From NCBI RefSeq assembly GCF_023887685.1, contig NZ_JAMWMR010000037.1:1-48151 (forward strand): a stretch of DNA of 48,151 nucleotides. Reading direction: 5' to 3'. A model generated the notes under the pieces. That model did not search any database. It had not been told where the DNA came from and was given only the letters and a program-made list of their open reading frames with translations. Shown one piece after another: positions 1 through 8,849 of this stretch. The number at the start of each line of letters is the position of its first letter. The stretch's first letter is position 1. A program made the position numbers and the translations under genes. Origin of the DNA: Streptomyces macrolidinus (GTDB lineage Bacteria > Actinomycetota > Actinomycetes > Streptomycetales > Streptomycetaceae).

Positions 1-291
1 AGCGTTGGCGGCGAGTTCACCGACGACCAGGGCGACCGCGCACGACACATCCGAATCCGCCGGGAACCCCCACTCCTCCATACGCCGCACGGCGAGACGC
101 CGAGCGAGACTCGCGCCGCGCGGCGACGAGCTGAACTGCGCGGTGAGCAGCGCCGGTTCAGCGACTTCTGCCCTACGGGCATCCCAGTCCCCTCGGGGTT
201 CCTCACCCGAGGTGGTCGTACCAGTCAGCACAGCGCGCCCGTCCTTGCCTGTCGAATCCGAAGACGTCCCACGATGTACGTAAGCCGTCAC
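1..291 (-). CDS. ATP-binding protein, anti-sigma factor-like (partial, 3' end outside window)
   Basis: Reading the minus strand from a GTG at 291 gives an open frame that leaves the window at base 1. Its last visible residues are ALVVGELAANA, the N-box of RsbW/SpoIIAB-type GHKL ATPases, which bind ATP and in known members act as anti-sigma factor kinases. About 97 residues are visible; the G1 and G2 ATP-binding boxes would lie beyond the window edge. An in-frame GTG at 300 is an alternative start. The gene is divergent from the XRE/DUF397 pair, a very common Streptomyces arrangement also seen here at 39896-41685. What it targets cannot be told from the sequence. Confidence 0.8.
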   Translation of the reverse strand, partial: MTAYVHRGTSSDSTGKDGRAVLTGTTTSGEEPRGDWDARRAEVAEPALLTAQFSSSPRGASLARRLAVRRMEEWGFPADSDVSCAVALVVGELAANA

Positions 292-343
292 GTTCCGCAC
301 TCAAGAGTCGTCGTGCGCCCCTAGTCTCGGAAGGTGACGCAGT

Positions 344-363
344 CTTACGTTCCGGTGCGTAAG
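344..363. promoter_or_regulatory. Inverted repeat between divergent ATPase and XRE genes
   Basis: CTTACG and CGTAAG form a perfect 6-bp inverted repeat with an 8-base spacer. It ends 16 bases before the XRE start codon. A third CGTAAG lies at 279-284, just inside the divergent gene. The position fits an operator for the adjacent XRE protein, but that is inference. Confidence 0.4.
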
Positions 364-379
364 GGACGGAAGTGACCCC

Positions 380-1324
380 GTGGCCCAGGCAATTGATCCC
401 AGTACGTCAATGGCGGCGCTGTTCGGTTCGCGGGTACGCAAGCTCCGCATCGCAGCAGGACTGACCCAGACGGAACTCGCCCAGATGGTTCACGTGGTGA
501 ACAGCCGGATCACCCAGATCGAGCGGGCCTCCGGAGCGAAACCGTCACTGGAACTGGCACGGGCGCTGGACGTCGCACTCGTCGCGGACAACCTGCTCAT
601 CGACTTGTGGCCGTATGTGTACCGGGAGGCGTTCCCGGATTGGTCGCGGGCGTTCATGGCGCATTCGGAGCGGGCGGTTTCGATCAGGCAGTATGCGGCA
701 CACGTAGTGCCCGGCTTGCTCCAGACCGAGAGATACGCGCGAGGCGTTCTGAGCCTGGATGCACTGCTCGACGACGAGGAGCAGATTGACGAGCGCGTCA
801 CAGCACGAATGGGACGGCAGGAACGACTGAGTTCACCTGACCGACCAGAGCTTTGCGTGGTCCTCGACGAAGCCGTACTGAGAAGACCGATCGACGGTCA
901 CGCGGTGATGCGGGAGCAGTTGGAACGGTTGCTCCACGAAGCCGCAGAACGTCGCACCACCCTGCAAGTGCTGCCGTTCGACCAGGGCGGACACGAAGCG
1001 ATGGGTGGGTCCCTGACGATCCTGAAGCTCCCAGACGGCTCGGAAACCGCCTACACGGAGGGCTCGGACTACGGACGCCTCATCGAGGAACCGGACAACG
1101 TCAGCCGGTACAAGGTGATTTACGATCGGCTACGGGCAGCAGCCCTGCCCCCGCTCATGTCGCTCGACATGATTCCGTCCACGATGGAGGGCAACTACCG
1201 TGGCGCGAGCATCCCTTCCCGATCTGCACGGCGCCGCGTGGCGCAAGAGCAGCTACAGCAATCAAGCGGGGGGCGACTGCGTGGAGGTAGCGGACGGATT
1301 CCCCGACGTCGTCCCCGTCCGTGA
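380..1324 (+). CDS. XRE-family regulator with DUF5753 domain (Scr1-type)
   Basis: 314 residues from a GTG. An N-terminal XRE helix-turn-helix covers about residues 15-70 (VRKLRIAAGLTQTELAQ, then ITQIERA). A DUF5753 region follows from about residue 95 (VVPGLLQTERYARGVL is diagnostic). These proteins pair with DUF397 proteins and are thought to work as antitoxin-like regulators. The basic C-terminal tail after about residue 275 (RRRPRP at the end) reads through the start of the DUF397 gene, giving a 125-bp out-of-frame overlap, so the tail may be of little functional weight. An internal ATG at 410 is an alternative start, just ahead of the helix-turn-helix. Confidence 0.88.
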   Translation: MAQAIDPSTSMAALFGSRVRKLRIAAGLTQTELAQMVHVVNSRITQIERASGAKPSLELARALDVALVADNLLIDLWPYVYREAFPDWSRAFMAHSERAVSIRQYAAHVVPGLLQTERYARGVLSLDALLDDEEQIDERVTARMGRQERLSSPDRPELCVVLDEAVLRRPIDGHAVMREQLERLLHEAAERRTTLQVLPFDQGGHEAMGGSLTILKLPDGSETAYTEGSDYGRLIEEPDNVSRYKVIYDRLRAAALPPLMSLDMIPSTMEGNYRGASIPSRSARRRVAQEQLQQSSGGRLRGGSGRIPRRRPRP

Positions 1325-1418
1325 CAGCAAGACCCCACACGGCCACGCACTGACCTTCCAGACCGCCTCATGGACAGCCTTCGTAGGCGAGCTGAAGACC
1401 ACGCACCACCACACCTGA
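1200..1418 (+). CDS. DUF397 domain-containing protein
   Basis: 72 residues from a GTG. The sequence shows the DUF397 signatures AAWRKSSYSNQAGGDCVEVA, then VPVRDSKTPHG and the Phe/Trp-rich end FQTASWTAFVGELK. DUF397 proteins are small partners of DUF5753 XRE regulators in Streptomyces, sometimes described as a toxin/antitoxin-like pair. Here it starts 125 bp inside the regulator gene in another frame, so its translation must be tightly tied to that of the regulator. Confidence 0.9.
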   Translation: MARASLPDLHGAAWRKSSYSNQAGGDCVEVADGFPDVVPVRDSKTPHGHALTFQTASWTAFVGELKTTHHHT

Positions 1419-2126
1419 GTACAACCTGCTCTCTGAGCGCGCGCCGATCTCCCGGTGGCGGTCGGCGTAGCAGACCGAGCGGACCTCAACCACCCAAAGC
1501 GACCCATCGCCGAGACGGGGAACACCTGGGGGGAGCTGCTGAGCATGGCAAGGGAGATCCTCGTCGGCTCTTCGGCCCCCCGAAGGTCCAGGCTGTCCCC
1601 GAGGCCTGCCCCCGGAGCCCGCCCGCACAGCAAGCCGATCCCGTCACCCCGCCTGACCAGCACAGACACCCGACCACCCGCAACCAACCTGCCCCCACCA
1701 GCCCACCCGCTACACTGTCCGCGGTGGCGCAGTCCTCGCGGACTGCATCACCACCACCCTGTCGGGAATCACGTGCTTCTCGACAGATCCTCCGCCTTCG
1801 TGGGGCTTGCACGAAATTCCTCCGCCGCAGATCAGAGCCGGTGCGCGCACCGCGGCCGAAACGCGCCGAGGGTGATCTGGGAACGCCCAACGCATCTGCG
1901 CAGGCCAGGGCCTGTTGCACCGTCAGGGGTTCGGGTATGGAGACGGCTGGAGGCCTCCCCTTCTCCTGAAGGTGCAGCCCCCCTCGCACAGAGACTGCTC
2001 ACCCGAGCCAACAGGCATGATGCATGGCCAAGAGCGATGCACTGCGAGTCTCTCCTTGTCGCCTCGCTTCAGTGAATCGGCTTCTTGCTGTCGACTTCCT
2101 TCGCTTGCTACTCAGCGGAGGCGTGC
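1419..2126. other. Non-coding or decayed stretch
   Basis: About 700 bp in which every long open frame has unconvincing, Pro/Arg/Ser-rich composition and no recognised motif. The one clear structure is a hairpin at 1723-1752. The stretch could be remnants of a lost gene between two regulator loci. Confidence 0.4.
1723..1752. terminator. Hairpin, possible terminator or operator
   Basis: GCAGTCC, loop TCGC, GGACTGC is a perfect 7-bp stem with a 4-base loop, flanked by a further GGTG/CACC pair across a 2-base bulge on each side. It has no T-run, which is normal for Streptomyces terminators. An operator role is equally possible. Confidence 0.35.
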
Positions 2127-2618
2127 ATGTCGGTTCTGGCGGAAGCTCAACACATGAGATGCGCCTCCCAAAGAAAATCGTCATCTACCGTGCTGGCCGT
2201 GATTGACCGCCAGGAACGCGTACTACTATGCCGAATTCACGGCGAATCTTCTTGGCGGCCCATCAAGGCAAGAGTGATCCCTGGCTGGCCTTCCAGGTTC
2301 TCCGTCATTCACGTTCTGGACCCACTCTTCTCCCACTGGCTCCTCGCTGCCACTCCGGTAGTCGGCAAGTTCGATCCTTTTTCGAATCGAGGCGATCAGG
2401 CCGGATCGACGCGCATCTTCGTCGTCCGTCACGGCAAAATGAGTCGGATCAGTCTTCGTGGGCGCTCCCATCCCATTCCAGATGCCGACTACGCCTGGCA
2501 TCCGCTGCCCGACGTCGAAGGCGAGGATTTTGGTGTGTACCCACGCGAGCTCGGCTCATTTCTACGTGGATACCTGGAGGGTTGGATTCCCGACGGTGTC
2601 ATCACTCTCGCCGAGTAA
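2127..2618 (+). CDS. Hypothetical protein, faint Nudix-like features
   Basis: 163 residues. The ATG at 2127 is chosen because GGAGG lies 5 bases upstream. I do not recognise the family with confidence. The N-terminal strand TVLAVIDRQERVLLCRI and the late WHPLPDVEGEDFGVY resemble the edges of a Nudix fold, but no Nudix box (GX5EX7REUXEEXGU) is present, so enzymatic activity of that type is unlikely. The central part is rich in aromatic residues. The next gene downstream is a small XRE protein. Confidence 0.45.
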   Translation: MSVLAEAQHMRCASQRKSSSTVLAVIDRQERVLLCRIHGESSWRPIKARVIPGWPSRFSVIHVLDPLFSHWLLAATPVVGKFDPFSNRGDQAGSTRIFVVRHGKMSRISLRGRSHPIPDADYAWHPLPDVEGEDFGVYPRELGSFLRGYLEGWIPDGVITLAE

Positions 2619-2759
2619 CCATGCCTTCCACACGTCGAGAACGCATCGAAACCCTGATATGCGCGTTGCGGCACCTTCAAGCCGCTGATCCACACCCGAG
2701 AGAGGCACAACGCGCCCGAGACCTGATAACACAACACGACCGGACCCCATCCCCTACAG

Positions 2760-2777
2760 TGGTGTGTACTTGCACCA
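2760..2777. promoter_or_regulatory. Inverted repeat shared with the 25155 site
   Basis: TGGTG, spacer TGTACTTG, CACCA lies 44 bp upstream of the XRE start at 2822. The same block with one changed spacer base (TGAACTTG) occurs at 25155-25180 before an unrelated gene. This suggests a recurring operator. Confidence 0.4.
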
Positions 2778-2821
2778 GTAGAGGCGCGCGCCGCCTCGCA
2801 CGGCAGGGAGGGACGGGACCC

Positions 2822-3166
2822 ATGGGGACGTGGGATCATCTCGGCATGCCCCGGAGCAACAACGATCAACTGCCGGCGACTTATGTCGCGTCCGGCAATT
2901 GGCCGCATGCCCGGCTCACCGAGGATGCTCCTGTCAGCGCGCACTACGGCCAAGCGTTCGCGCGGAATCTAGCTCAGGCGATGGCGTCCGCTGACATCGG
3001 GTTGAGAGCTCTGGGCGACAAAGCCGGGGTCTCGCACGCGACCATCAGCAGACTGCTGCGCGGGATGGTTCTGCCCGACATGGGAACTCTTGCCCGCCTC
3101 GAAGTAGCACTGAGTACCGGTTTGTGGCCCGGCTTGGCGGCCTGGACCGAGCGCGGCAACGACTGA
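2822..3166 (+). CDS. Small XRE-family DNA-binding protein
   Basis: 114 residues from an ATG preceded by GGGAGGG about 9 bases upstream. The C-terminal two-thirds is an XRE-type helix-turn-helix: residues about 40-105 include FARNLAQAMASADIGLRAL, KAGVSHATISRLLRG and MGTLARLEVAL. The frame stays open upstream to an ATG at 2621 just after the preceding stop, so a 181-residue product is possible, but the inverted repeat at 2760 and the ribosome site favour the shorter form. It ends 342 bp ahead of the restriction island and could regulate it; nothing in the sequence proves that. Confidence 0.65.
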   Translation: MGTWDHLGMPRSNNDQLPATYVASGNWPHARLTEDAPVSAHYGQAFARNLAQAMASADIGLRALGDKAGVSHATISRLLRGMVLPDMGTLARLEVALSTGLWPGLAAWTERGND

Positions 3167-3508
3167 GGACTGACACGGGCCATCCCTCTTGGTGTCACCA
3201 CCGGACGGACCTCGGCGCCGTCGATGGCGCGCCGATCACTGACTTCGCAACTCGTCTGCGAGCACCGTGCTGTGCATCTGCCACGTCGCATACGCCGTCA
3301 TACGAGACCAGAACCTGAGAGAAGTAGAGATCTTCACCCTCTGCTCCAGTACCATCACCATCGGGCGGGGGTTACGCACTATCGATCCACTGGACCAGCA
3401 GGCGAGTACTCCCGAACTCAGGGTGTACGCCTGCTCGGTGCCTCTGACTCCGGGACAGCCGCGCGCATCTGACGCGTCCGGAACGGGGAAGCAGGGCTGA
3501 TACCAGGC
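3167..3508. other. Intergenic region upstream of the restriction island
   Basis: 342 bp with no recognised gene. An open frame from 3267 to 3500 stops just before the ATPase start, but it has no known motif and no clear ribosome site. The promoter of the four-gene operon is expected here; I could not place -35 and -10 boxes with confidence. Confidence 0.4.
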
Positions 3509-4978
3509 ATGACCTACGACATCGCTCCGCCCGCGCCGGTCGGGATGGTGGCGTCCCTCAGTGCACTGGGGTACTCGCTCCCGGACGCCTTGGCAGATCT
3601 GGTCGACAACAGCGTCTCGGCCAGGGCCGAGAACATCGACATCGAGTTCACGTGGGCCGGTCCGGAGTCCTGGGTGGCGGTCGTGGACGACGGGTGCGGC
3701 ATGCCCGAGAAGTCCCTCGTCACAGCAATGACAGTCGCAGCGCGCGGACCTGCGACCGACAGATCCTCCACAGACCTCGGACGCTACGGGGTCGGGCTCA
3801 AGTCCGCATCCTTCTCCCAGTGCCGTCTGCTCACAGTGTGCACGGCGACTGACGGTGTCTGGCTCACTAGAACCTGGGACCTCGACGTCGTCGAAAGGAC
3901 CGGCGAATGGCGCCTGCTGCACACGCCAGCTCCTGGCACGTCGGAGATCCTCGACCAGATCACCAAGGGGCGGAGCCGCGGCACCGTGGTCCTGTGGCAG
4001 AGACTCTCCGGCTACCAGGAAGCGGCTGCGGGCGACAAGCGGATGCAACAGCAGTTCTACGACGAGACCGAGAAGGTGAAGACCCACCTCGGGCTCGTCT
4101 TCGCTCGCTTCCTCACTGGCGCATCCACCTTGGCGCTTCGGGTGTCCAGCTGCCAAGTCACTCCCTGGGACCCTTTCCTCACGTCGCACCCGTCAGTACG
4201 GCGCCTGCCGCCCGAGCCCCTGCCTCTGGACGGCCGAACAGTCCTGGTCGAGCCGTTCGTACTGCCAAGCCCTCAGCGCCTGACGGAATCCACGTTCGCG
4301 GCTGCGGGCGGCCCTCAGGGCTGGCTGAGACATCAGGGCTTCTACGTCTACCGGCGAAACCGCCTCATCCTCGCCGGGAGTTGGCTCGGACTGCGCGGCC
4401 TGCGCCGTGAAGAGCGCTACAACCTCGCCCGCATCGCCATCGACATCCCTACCGAGATGGACGCCGAGTGGCGCGTCGACGTACGGAAAGCCACCGTCGT
4501 CGCCCCGGTGGCCCTGCGCCGGCACCTCACCCGGGTCGCTCAGATGACCCGAAGGGAGGCCGCCGAGACGGTACGGCATCGCGGACGGATCGCCGCACGC
4601 CAGCACAGCGGACCGCTGTCCTTCCCCTGGAACGTGCGCAGAGACGGCGGAAAAGTCAGCTGCAAGATCAACCGGCGTCACCCACTCGTACAGGCGGTTC
4701 TCCAAGACGACGGCGCAGACCCGGCCCGTGTCCGGGCCCTTCTTCGCCTTCTGGAGGAGACCGTGCCCGTGCCCGCCCTGCGTGTCCTGCATGAGTCGGA
4801 CACGGCAGACGATCCCGAGCCCTTCGGCGGCCCGGGCCCCGCCGACCAGCACGCGATCGAAGTGGCACAGCAGATGTTCAAGGTCTTCCTGTCCCAGGGA
4901 AAAGCCGCCGAGGAGGCGCGATCTCTGATCAGAACGACCCAGCCGTTCGACCAGCTAGACGGATTCTGGAGCAGCTAA
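3509..4978 (+). CDS. MORC/MutL-like GHKL ATPase of a restriction system
   Basis: 489 residues. The GHKL ATP-binding boxes are all visible: N-box DLVDNSVSA (residues 30-38), G1 VVDDGCGMP (58-66) and G2 GRYGVGLKSAS (91-101). The middle resembles the S5-like transducer region of MORC/MutL proteins (FYVYRRNRLILAG, then WRVDVRKATV). Prokaryotic MORC-like ATPases are known from restriction-modification clusters beside Z1 helicases and REase-fold nucleases, exactly the neighbours seen here. It probably acts as an ATP-driven DNA clamp or remodeller for the complex. It is the first gene of the run, 65 bp ahead of the Z1 gene. Confidence 0.85.
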   Translation: MTYDIAPPAPVGMVASLSALGYSLPDALADLVDNSVSARAENIDIEFTWAGPESWVAVVDDGCGMPEKSLVTAMTVAARGPATDRSSTDLGRYGVGLKSASFSQCRLLTVCTATDGVWLTRTWDLDVVERTGEWRLLHTPAPGTSEILDQITKGRSRGTVVLWQRLSGYQEAAAGDKRMQQQFYDETEKVKTHLGLVFARFLTGASTLALRVSSCQVTPWDPFLTSHPSVRRLPPEPLPLDGRTVLVEPFVLPSPQRLTESTFAAAGGPQGWLRHQGFYVYRRNRLILAGSWLGLRGLRREERYNLARIAIDIPTEMDAEWRVDVRKATVVAPVALRRHLTRVAQMTRREAAETVRHRGRIAARQHSGPLSFPWNVRRDGGKVSCKINRRHPLVQAVLQDDGADPARVRALLRLLEETVPVPALRVLHESDTADDPEPFGGPGPADQHAIEVAQQMFKVFLSQGKAAEEARSLIRTTQPFDQLDGFWSS

Positions 4979-5043
4979 CCCCTGGCAGCGCCACCATCCG
5001 CCCCCCTCGCCACACTGACAGACCAGAAAGCCTGGAGGTTCCC

Positions 5044-7845
5044 GTGAGTTCCACCGCCGATGAGGCACTCGCCCATGCCGTGACGGCGGCGCTCATGTTC
5101 CTGCCTGACGATCGTCAGGCCACACCCCAAGAGGTCGAGCAGGCAGTGGCCATGGCCATGACCGTGGTCAGCCTGAAGGGGATGACCGTCGACCGCGTAC
5201 GGCTCACCAAGGCTCTCGAAGCCAAAACGAGCATCTACCAGGAGGAGTCGTCGGCCCTGCACAACCTCGATGGTCACATCCCCTGGCTCGCGGACGCCAA
5301 GAACGACCGCACGTGGGCCTTCTGGGAACGCTACTACCGGTACCTGAAGACCGTCCGGGACCTGCCTCCGCAGGTGGCACGGGGTATCGACCGCAGCACC
5401 GAGGAAATCCTCGGCGAGCTCGAGGACCCACGTCGTCCCGGCGCGTGGCAACGCACCGGTCTCGTGATCGGTCAGGTGCAGTCGGGCAAGACCGGGCAGT
5501 ACATCGGGCTCGCGACGAAGGCCGCAGACGCCGGCTACCGACTGATCGTCGTTTTCGCGGGCATCCACAACGACCTCCGGAGCCAGACGCAGCTCCGCAT
5601 CGACGAGGGTCTCCTTGGATTCGACACCCAGTACCAGGTGAGGTCCGACCAGGAAGGCGCCAACTGGAAGATCGGTGTGGGCGCCATGTCCCACGTGGAA
5701 CAGCTGCCGGTCGCGTCACTGACCAACAGTGCGGAGAAGGGCGACTTCGACCGCCGCACAGCCGCCAAGGCCAACCTGCCCATCGCCAGCTTCCCCGTCG
5801 TCCTCGTGGTGAAGAAACACCGTCGGATCATCGACTACCTGCGCACCTGGGTAACCGAGGTACACGGTGAGGAGGACCCGGCGACGGGCCGAAAGACCGT
5901 CCGGGACATCCCCCTCTTCGTGATCGACGACGAGGCCGACAACGCATCCATCAACACCTCGGACCCCGACAACGAGCCCTCGAAGATCAACGAAGCGATC
6001 CGTCTACTGGTCAGGAGCTTCGCCAAAGCTTCGTACGTCGGATACACGGCGACACCGTTCGCGAATATCTACGTCGATCCCGACGCCGACCACGACACCC
6101 TCGGCGGCGATCTCTTCCCCGACAGCTTCATCCGCACGCTGCGCGCCCCGTCCAACTACCTTGGTCCGGAGCGTCTGTTCGGCCTGCGAGTGGACAACGA
6201 GGAAGAAGACGACATCGAGCCGCTGCCCCTGATCCGGCCCGTGGACGACACCTCCGCGTGGATCCCTGAGAAGCACAAGTCAGGTCACATCCCAGCCGGC
6301 GACCTGCCTCCCTCGCTCCAGCGGGCGATCCACTCCTTCGTCCTCACCTGTGCCGCTCGCCGTGCTCGGGGGCAGGTACACAAGCACAACTCCATGCTGG
6401 TGCATGTCACCCGGTTCACCGCGGTTCAGGGACGTGTACGTGATCAGGTAGACGACTTTGTACGACTCCTCACAGACAGTCTCCGTGACCGCTACGGCAG
6501 CGCTTCAGCAACCTGCCTGACCGAGCTCCGAAACATCTGGGAGAAGGACTTCGTCTCCACCACGGGCTTCTTTCCGGCAGACGAGGCCGAGCGTCTTACC
6601 TGGGACGAGGTGGCCGAGGAGATCCTCCCCGCCATCCTGAAGTTCAGGGTCAAGGCCGTGAACGGTGCCGCGAAGGATGTCCTCGACTACTACGACAACC
6701 GCGACAAGGGCCTCTCAGTCATCGCGATCGGCGGCGAGAAACTCTCCCGGGGCCTCACACTCGAGGGACTCTCGGTCAGTTACTACCTGCGCTTCTCGAA
6801 GACGTACGACACACTCCTCCAGATGGGCCGCTGGTTCGGTTACCGACCTGGCTACGAGGACCTGTGTCGCCTGTACACGACACGTGCGCTCAAGTCGGCG
6901 TACGCGGAGATCACCGCGGCGACCGACGAACTGCGCCGCGACGTGGAGGAGATGGCAGTTCTGGGCCTCACCCCTCGGGAGTTCGGCCTCAAAGTCAGGA
7001 CCTCGTCGCTCGGTCTGGCCATCACCGCCGCGAACAAGATGCGTCAGGGGACACGCGTGCGGCTCAGCTACTCCGGCGAGCTGGCGGAGACCACCATCTT
7101 CAACCTCAGTGACGGTGTGCCAGAGAAGAATCTCGACACGCTCCGCACCTTCACCAAGAGGTTGACCGAGCTCTCCGCCCCGGTGGTCGACGAGGCCAGT
7201 GGCAGCCTCGTCTGGCAGGGTGTCTCACCCGAGACAGTGGCTGGTAACTTCTTCGACACGTACCAGACCGCGAAGGAAGCCCATCGGGTACGCCCCCAGT
7301 TCATCGCCGGTTACATCCGCCAGTGTGCGAAGTACGGGGAGCTGAGCAACTGGACGGTGCGTGTCGTCGGCAAGAAGCCCTTCACTCGATCCGTGGATGT
7401 CCCCGGGCACTCCGTGGGTCTGGTCACCCGGGCCGCCTCCGGCAAGACCTCGGAGAGTCGCTACACGATCAAGCGGGTACTGAGTCCCAGAGATGAGAGC
7501 ACCGATCTTGACGAGACGCAGTACGACAGAGCCCTGGCCGCGACGAAGAAGGCTGCCGAAGGCAAGCTCAAGCGCGACGGCAAGCCCCGGAACCCAACCA
7601 CTCCCACCGGCACGCCGCTCCGCGCCCAGCGCCGTCCCGACCAGCCACTGCTGCTGATCTACCCAATCGAATCGCCAGTCTCGGACAGCCCGGACTCCTC
7701 GACCCCCCTGATCGGCTTCGCGGTGAGCTTTCCGTTCTCGAAGCACCAGAGCAAGACCGAGTACGTGGTCAACGGGGTCTGGTGGAAGCAGGGTTCGGAC
7801 ATTGACGACTTCGACGGCGAGGACGAAAGCGAGGGTGCCGAGTGA
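5044..7845 (+). CDS. Z1 domain superfamily-II ATPase
   Basis: 933 residues from a GTG with GGAGG 5 bases upstream. Walker A is GQVQSGKT (143-150). The DEAD-like Walker B is FVIDDEADN (near residue 297), followed by the motif III-like YVGYTATPFANIY. The Z1 signature GGEKLSRGLTLEGL (near 563) and LLQMGRWFGYRPGY supply helicase motifs V/VI. Z1 proteins are DNA translocases or helicases in restriction systems with MORC-like ATPases. The product is expected to couple ATP hydrolysis to DNA movement for the nuclease encoded next. Its stop overlaps the next start as GTGA, so the two are translationally coupled. Confidence 0.92.
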   Translation: MSSTADEALAHAVTAALMFLPDDRQATPQEVEQAVAMAMTVVSLKGMTVDRVRLTKALEAKTSIYQEESSALHNLDGHIPWLADAKNDRTWAFWERYYRYLKTVRDLPPQVARGIDRSTEEILGELEDPRRPGAWQRTGLVIGQVQSGKTGQYIGLATKAADAGYRLIVVFAGIHNDLRSQTQLRIDEGLLGFDTQYQVRSDQEGANWKIGVGAMSHVEQLPVASLTNSAEKGDFDRRTAAKANLPIASFPVVLVVKKHRRIIDYLRTWVTEVHGEEDPATGRKTVRDIPLFVIDDEADNASINTSDPDNEPSKINEAIRLLVRSFAKASYVGYTATPFANIYVDPDADHDTLGGDLFPDSFIRTLRAPSNYLGPERLFGLRVDNEEEDDIEPLPLIRPVDDTSAWIPEKHKSGHIPAGDLPPSLQRAIHSFVLTCAARRARGQVHKHNSMLVHVTRFTAVQGRVRDQVDDFVRLLTDSLRDRYGSASATCLTELRNIWEKDFVSTTGFFPADEAERLTWDEVAEEILPAILKFRVKAVNGAAKDVLDYYDNRDKGLSVIAIGGEKLSRGLTLEGLSVSYYLRFSKTYDTLLQMGRWFGYRPGYEDLCRLYTTRALKSAYAEITAATDELRRDVEEMAVLGLTPREFGLKVRTSSLGLAITAANKMRQGTRVRLSYSGELAETTIFNLSDGVPEKNLDTLRTFTKRLTELSAPVVDEASGSLVWQGVSPETVAGNFFDTYQTAKEAHRVRPQFIAGYIRQCAKYGELSNWTVRVVGKKPFTRSVDVPGHSVGLVTRAASGKTSESRYTIKRVLSPRDESTDLDETQYDRALAATKKAAEGKLKRDGKPRNPTTPTGTPLRAQRRPDQPLLLIYPIESPVSDSPDSSTPLIGFAVSFPFSKHQSKTEYVVNGVWWKQGSDIDDFDGEDESEGAE

Positions 7846-8849
7846 TCGACGAGAGTCTCTGGCGGGAGTTGGAATCCCCGCAGCCCGGAACGGGGCGCTC
7901 CACTCGACGGCTGTTCCCCGAGTCCCCTCATGACATTCACCTCTCGGTGTCGCATCCCGGTCACCGAAGGATGCTGCTGTTGCGCACCGATGCCCGGGCT
8001 GCCGACAAGATGCGACGCCTCCTTGTGGACCTGCCACAGACCAACGGGCTGTCCCTGTCGTTCAGCTCGGTCTCCCCTCGCGAGTTCGAGCTCCAGGTCT
8101 CCCTGACCGCCGACGAACTGCGTGAGGTCTTCTCGCCGTTGGTGGAGGACATAGCGAGCGTGGTGAAGGACACCGAAACAGGCGAGACCGCTCTGGAGGC
8201 TGCTGTGCGCCGCTTCCTCCACTGGCAGCAGCTGATGCGGAGCATTGGTACCGAGGGCCTCCGGGGCGAAGCCCGACGCGGCCTCTTCGGCGAGCTCTAC
8301 GTCCTGCGGGAGTTCGTGCTGCCTGCGCAGTCGCAGAGCACCACTCTGTCATCGTGGACTGGCCCGGAGGGCACGAACCAGGACTTCCAGCTCCCGAACT
8401 CAGCGGTCGAGGTCAAGACGACCACGGTCAAGAGCCCTCGTTTCGTGCGGATATCGAACGAGCGCCAGCTCGACGACACCGGCGTCGAGACCATCCTGCT
8501 TGTCCAACTCGCCGTGGACGAACGTCGAGGCGGGTCAGGTGAGAGTCTGAACTCGCTCGTCGAGAGCATCCGGACCAGTCTGAGCAACCCGTCCGCACGT
8601 GCGCGTCTCGAGATCCAACTGGTCCGCGCAGGGTACTTCTCCAATCACCGCGACCTCTACGACGAGCCCAGGTTCACCCTCCGTCGTACGGACTTGTGGA
8701 AGGTCGACGAGAGTTTCCCCCGTCTCGTGGAGTCGAGCCTTCCCCCTGGTGTCGGGAACTGCACCTACGACATCAGCGTCTCTGCGCTCGAGCAGCACCG
8801 TGTCACGACCGACGAGGTCACCGACCTGATCAGAGGTACCGATGGCTGA
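7842..8849 (+). CDS. PD-(D/E)XK motif protein (DUF4420-like nuclease)
   Basis: 335 residues. The nuclease core is visible as GLFGELYVLREF (about residues 146-157, acidic helix), then TNQDFQLPNSAVEVKTTT (about 178-195) with the Asp and Glu-X-Lys of a restriction-endonuclease fold. This family is found next to Z1 and AIPR proteins, and it is the most likely DNA-cleaving subunit. It overlaps the Z1 gene by GTGA and the AIPR gene by 8 bp, so the three are co-translated. Confidence 0.88.
   Translation: MIDESLWRELESPQPGTGRSTRRLFPESPHDIHLSVSHPGHRRMLLLRTDARAADKMRRLLVDLPQTNGLSLSFSSVSPREFELQVSLTADELREVFSPLVEDIASVVKDTETGETALEAAVRRFLHWQQLMRSIGTEGLRGEARRGLFGELYVLREFVLPAQSQSTTLSSWTGPEGTNQDFQLPNSAVEVKTTTVKSPRFVRISNERQLDDTGVETILLVQLAVDERRGGSGESLNSLVESIRTSLSNPSARARLEIQLVRAGYFSNHRDLYDEPRFTLRRTDLWKVDESFPRLVESSLPPGVGNCTYDISVSALEQHRVTTDEVTDLIRGTDG

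Noticed and set aside
3236..4189. Long minus-strand ORF opposite the GHKL ATPase gene
   Set aside because: It mirrors a plus-strand gene with clear GHKL motifs and has low-complexity composition and no motif of its own, as is usual for antisense frames in high-GC DNA.
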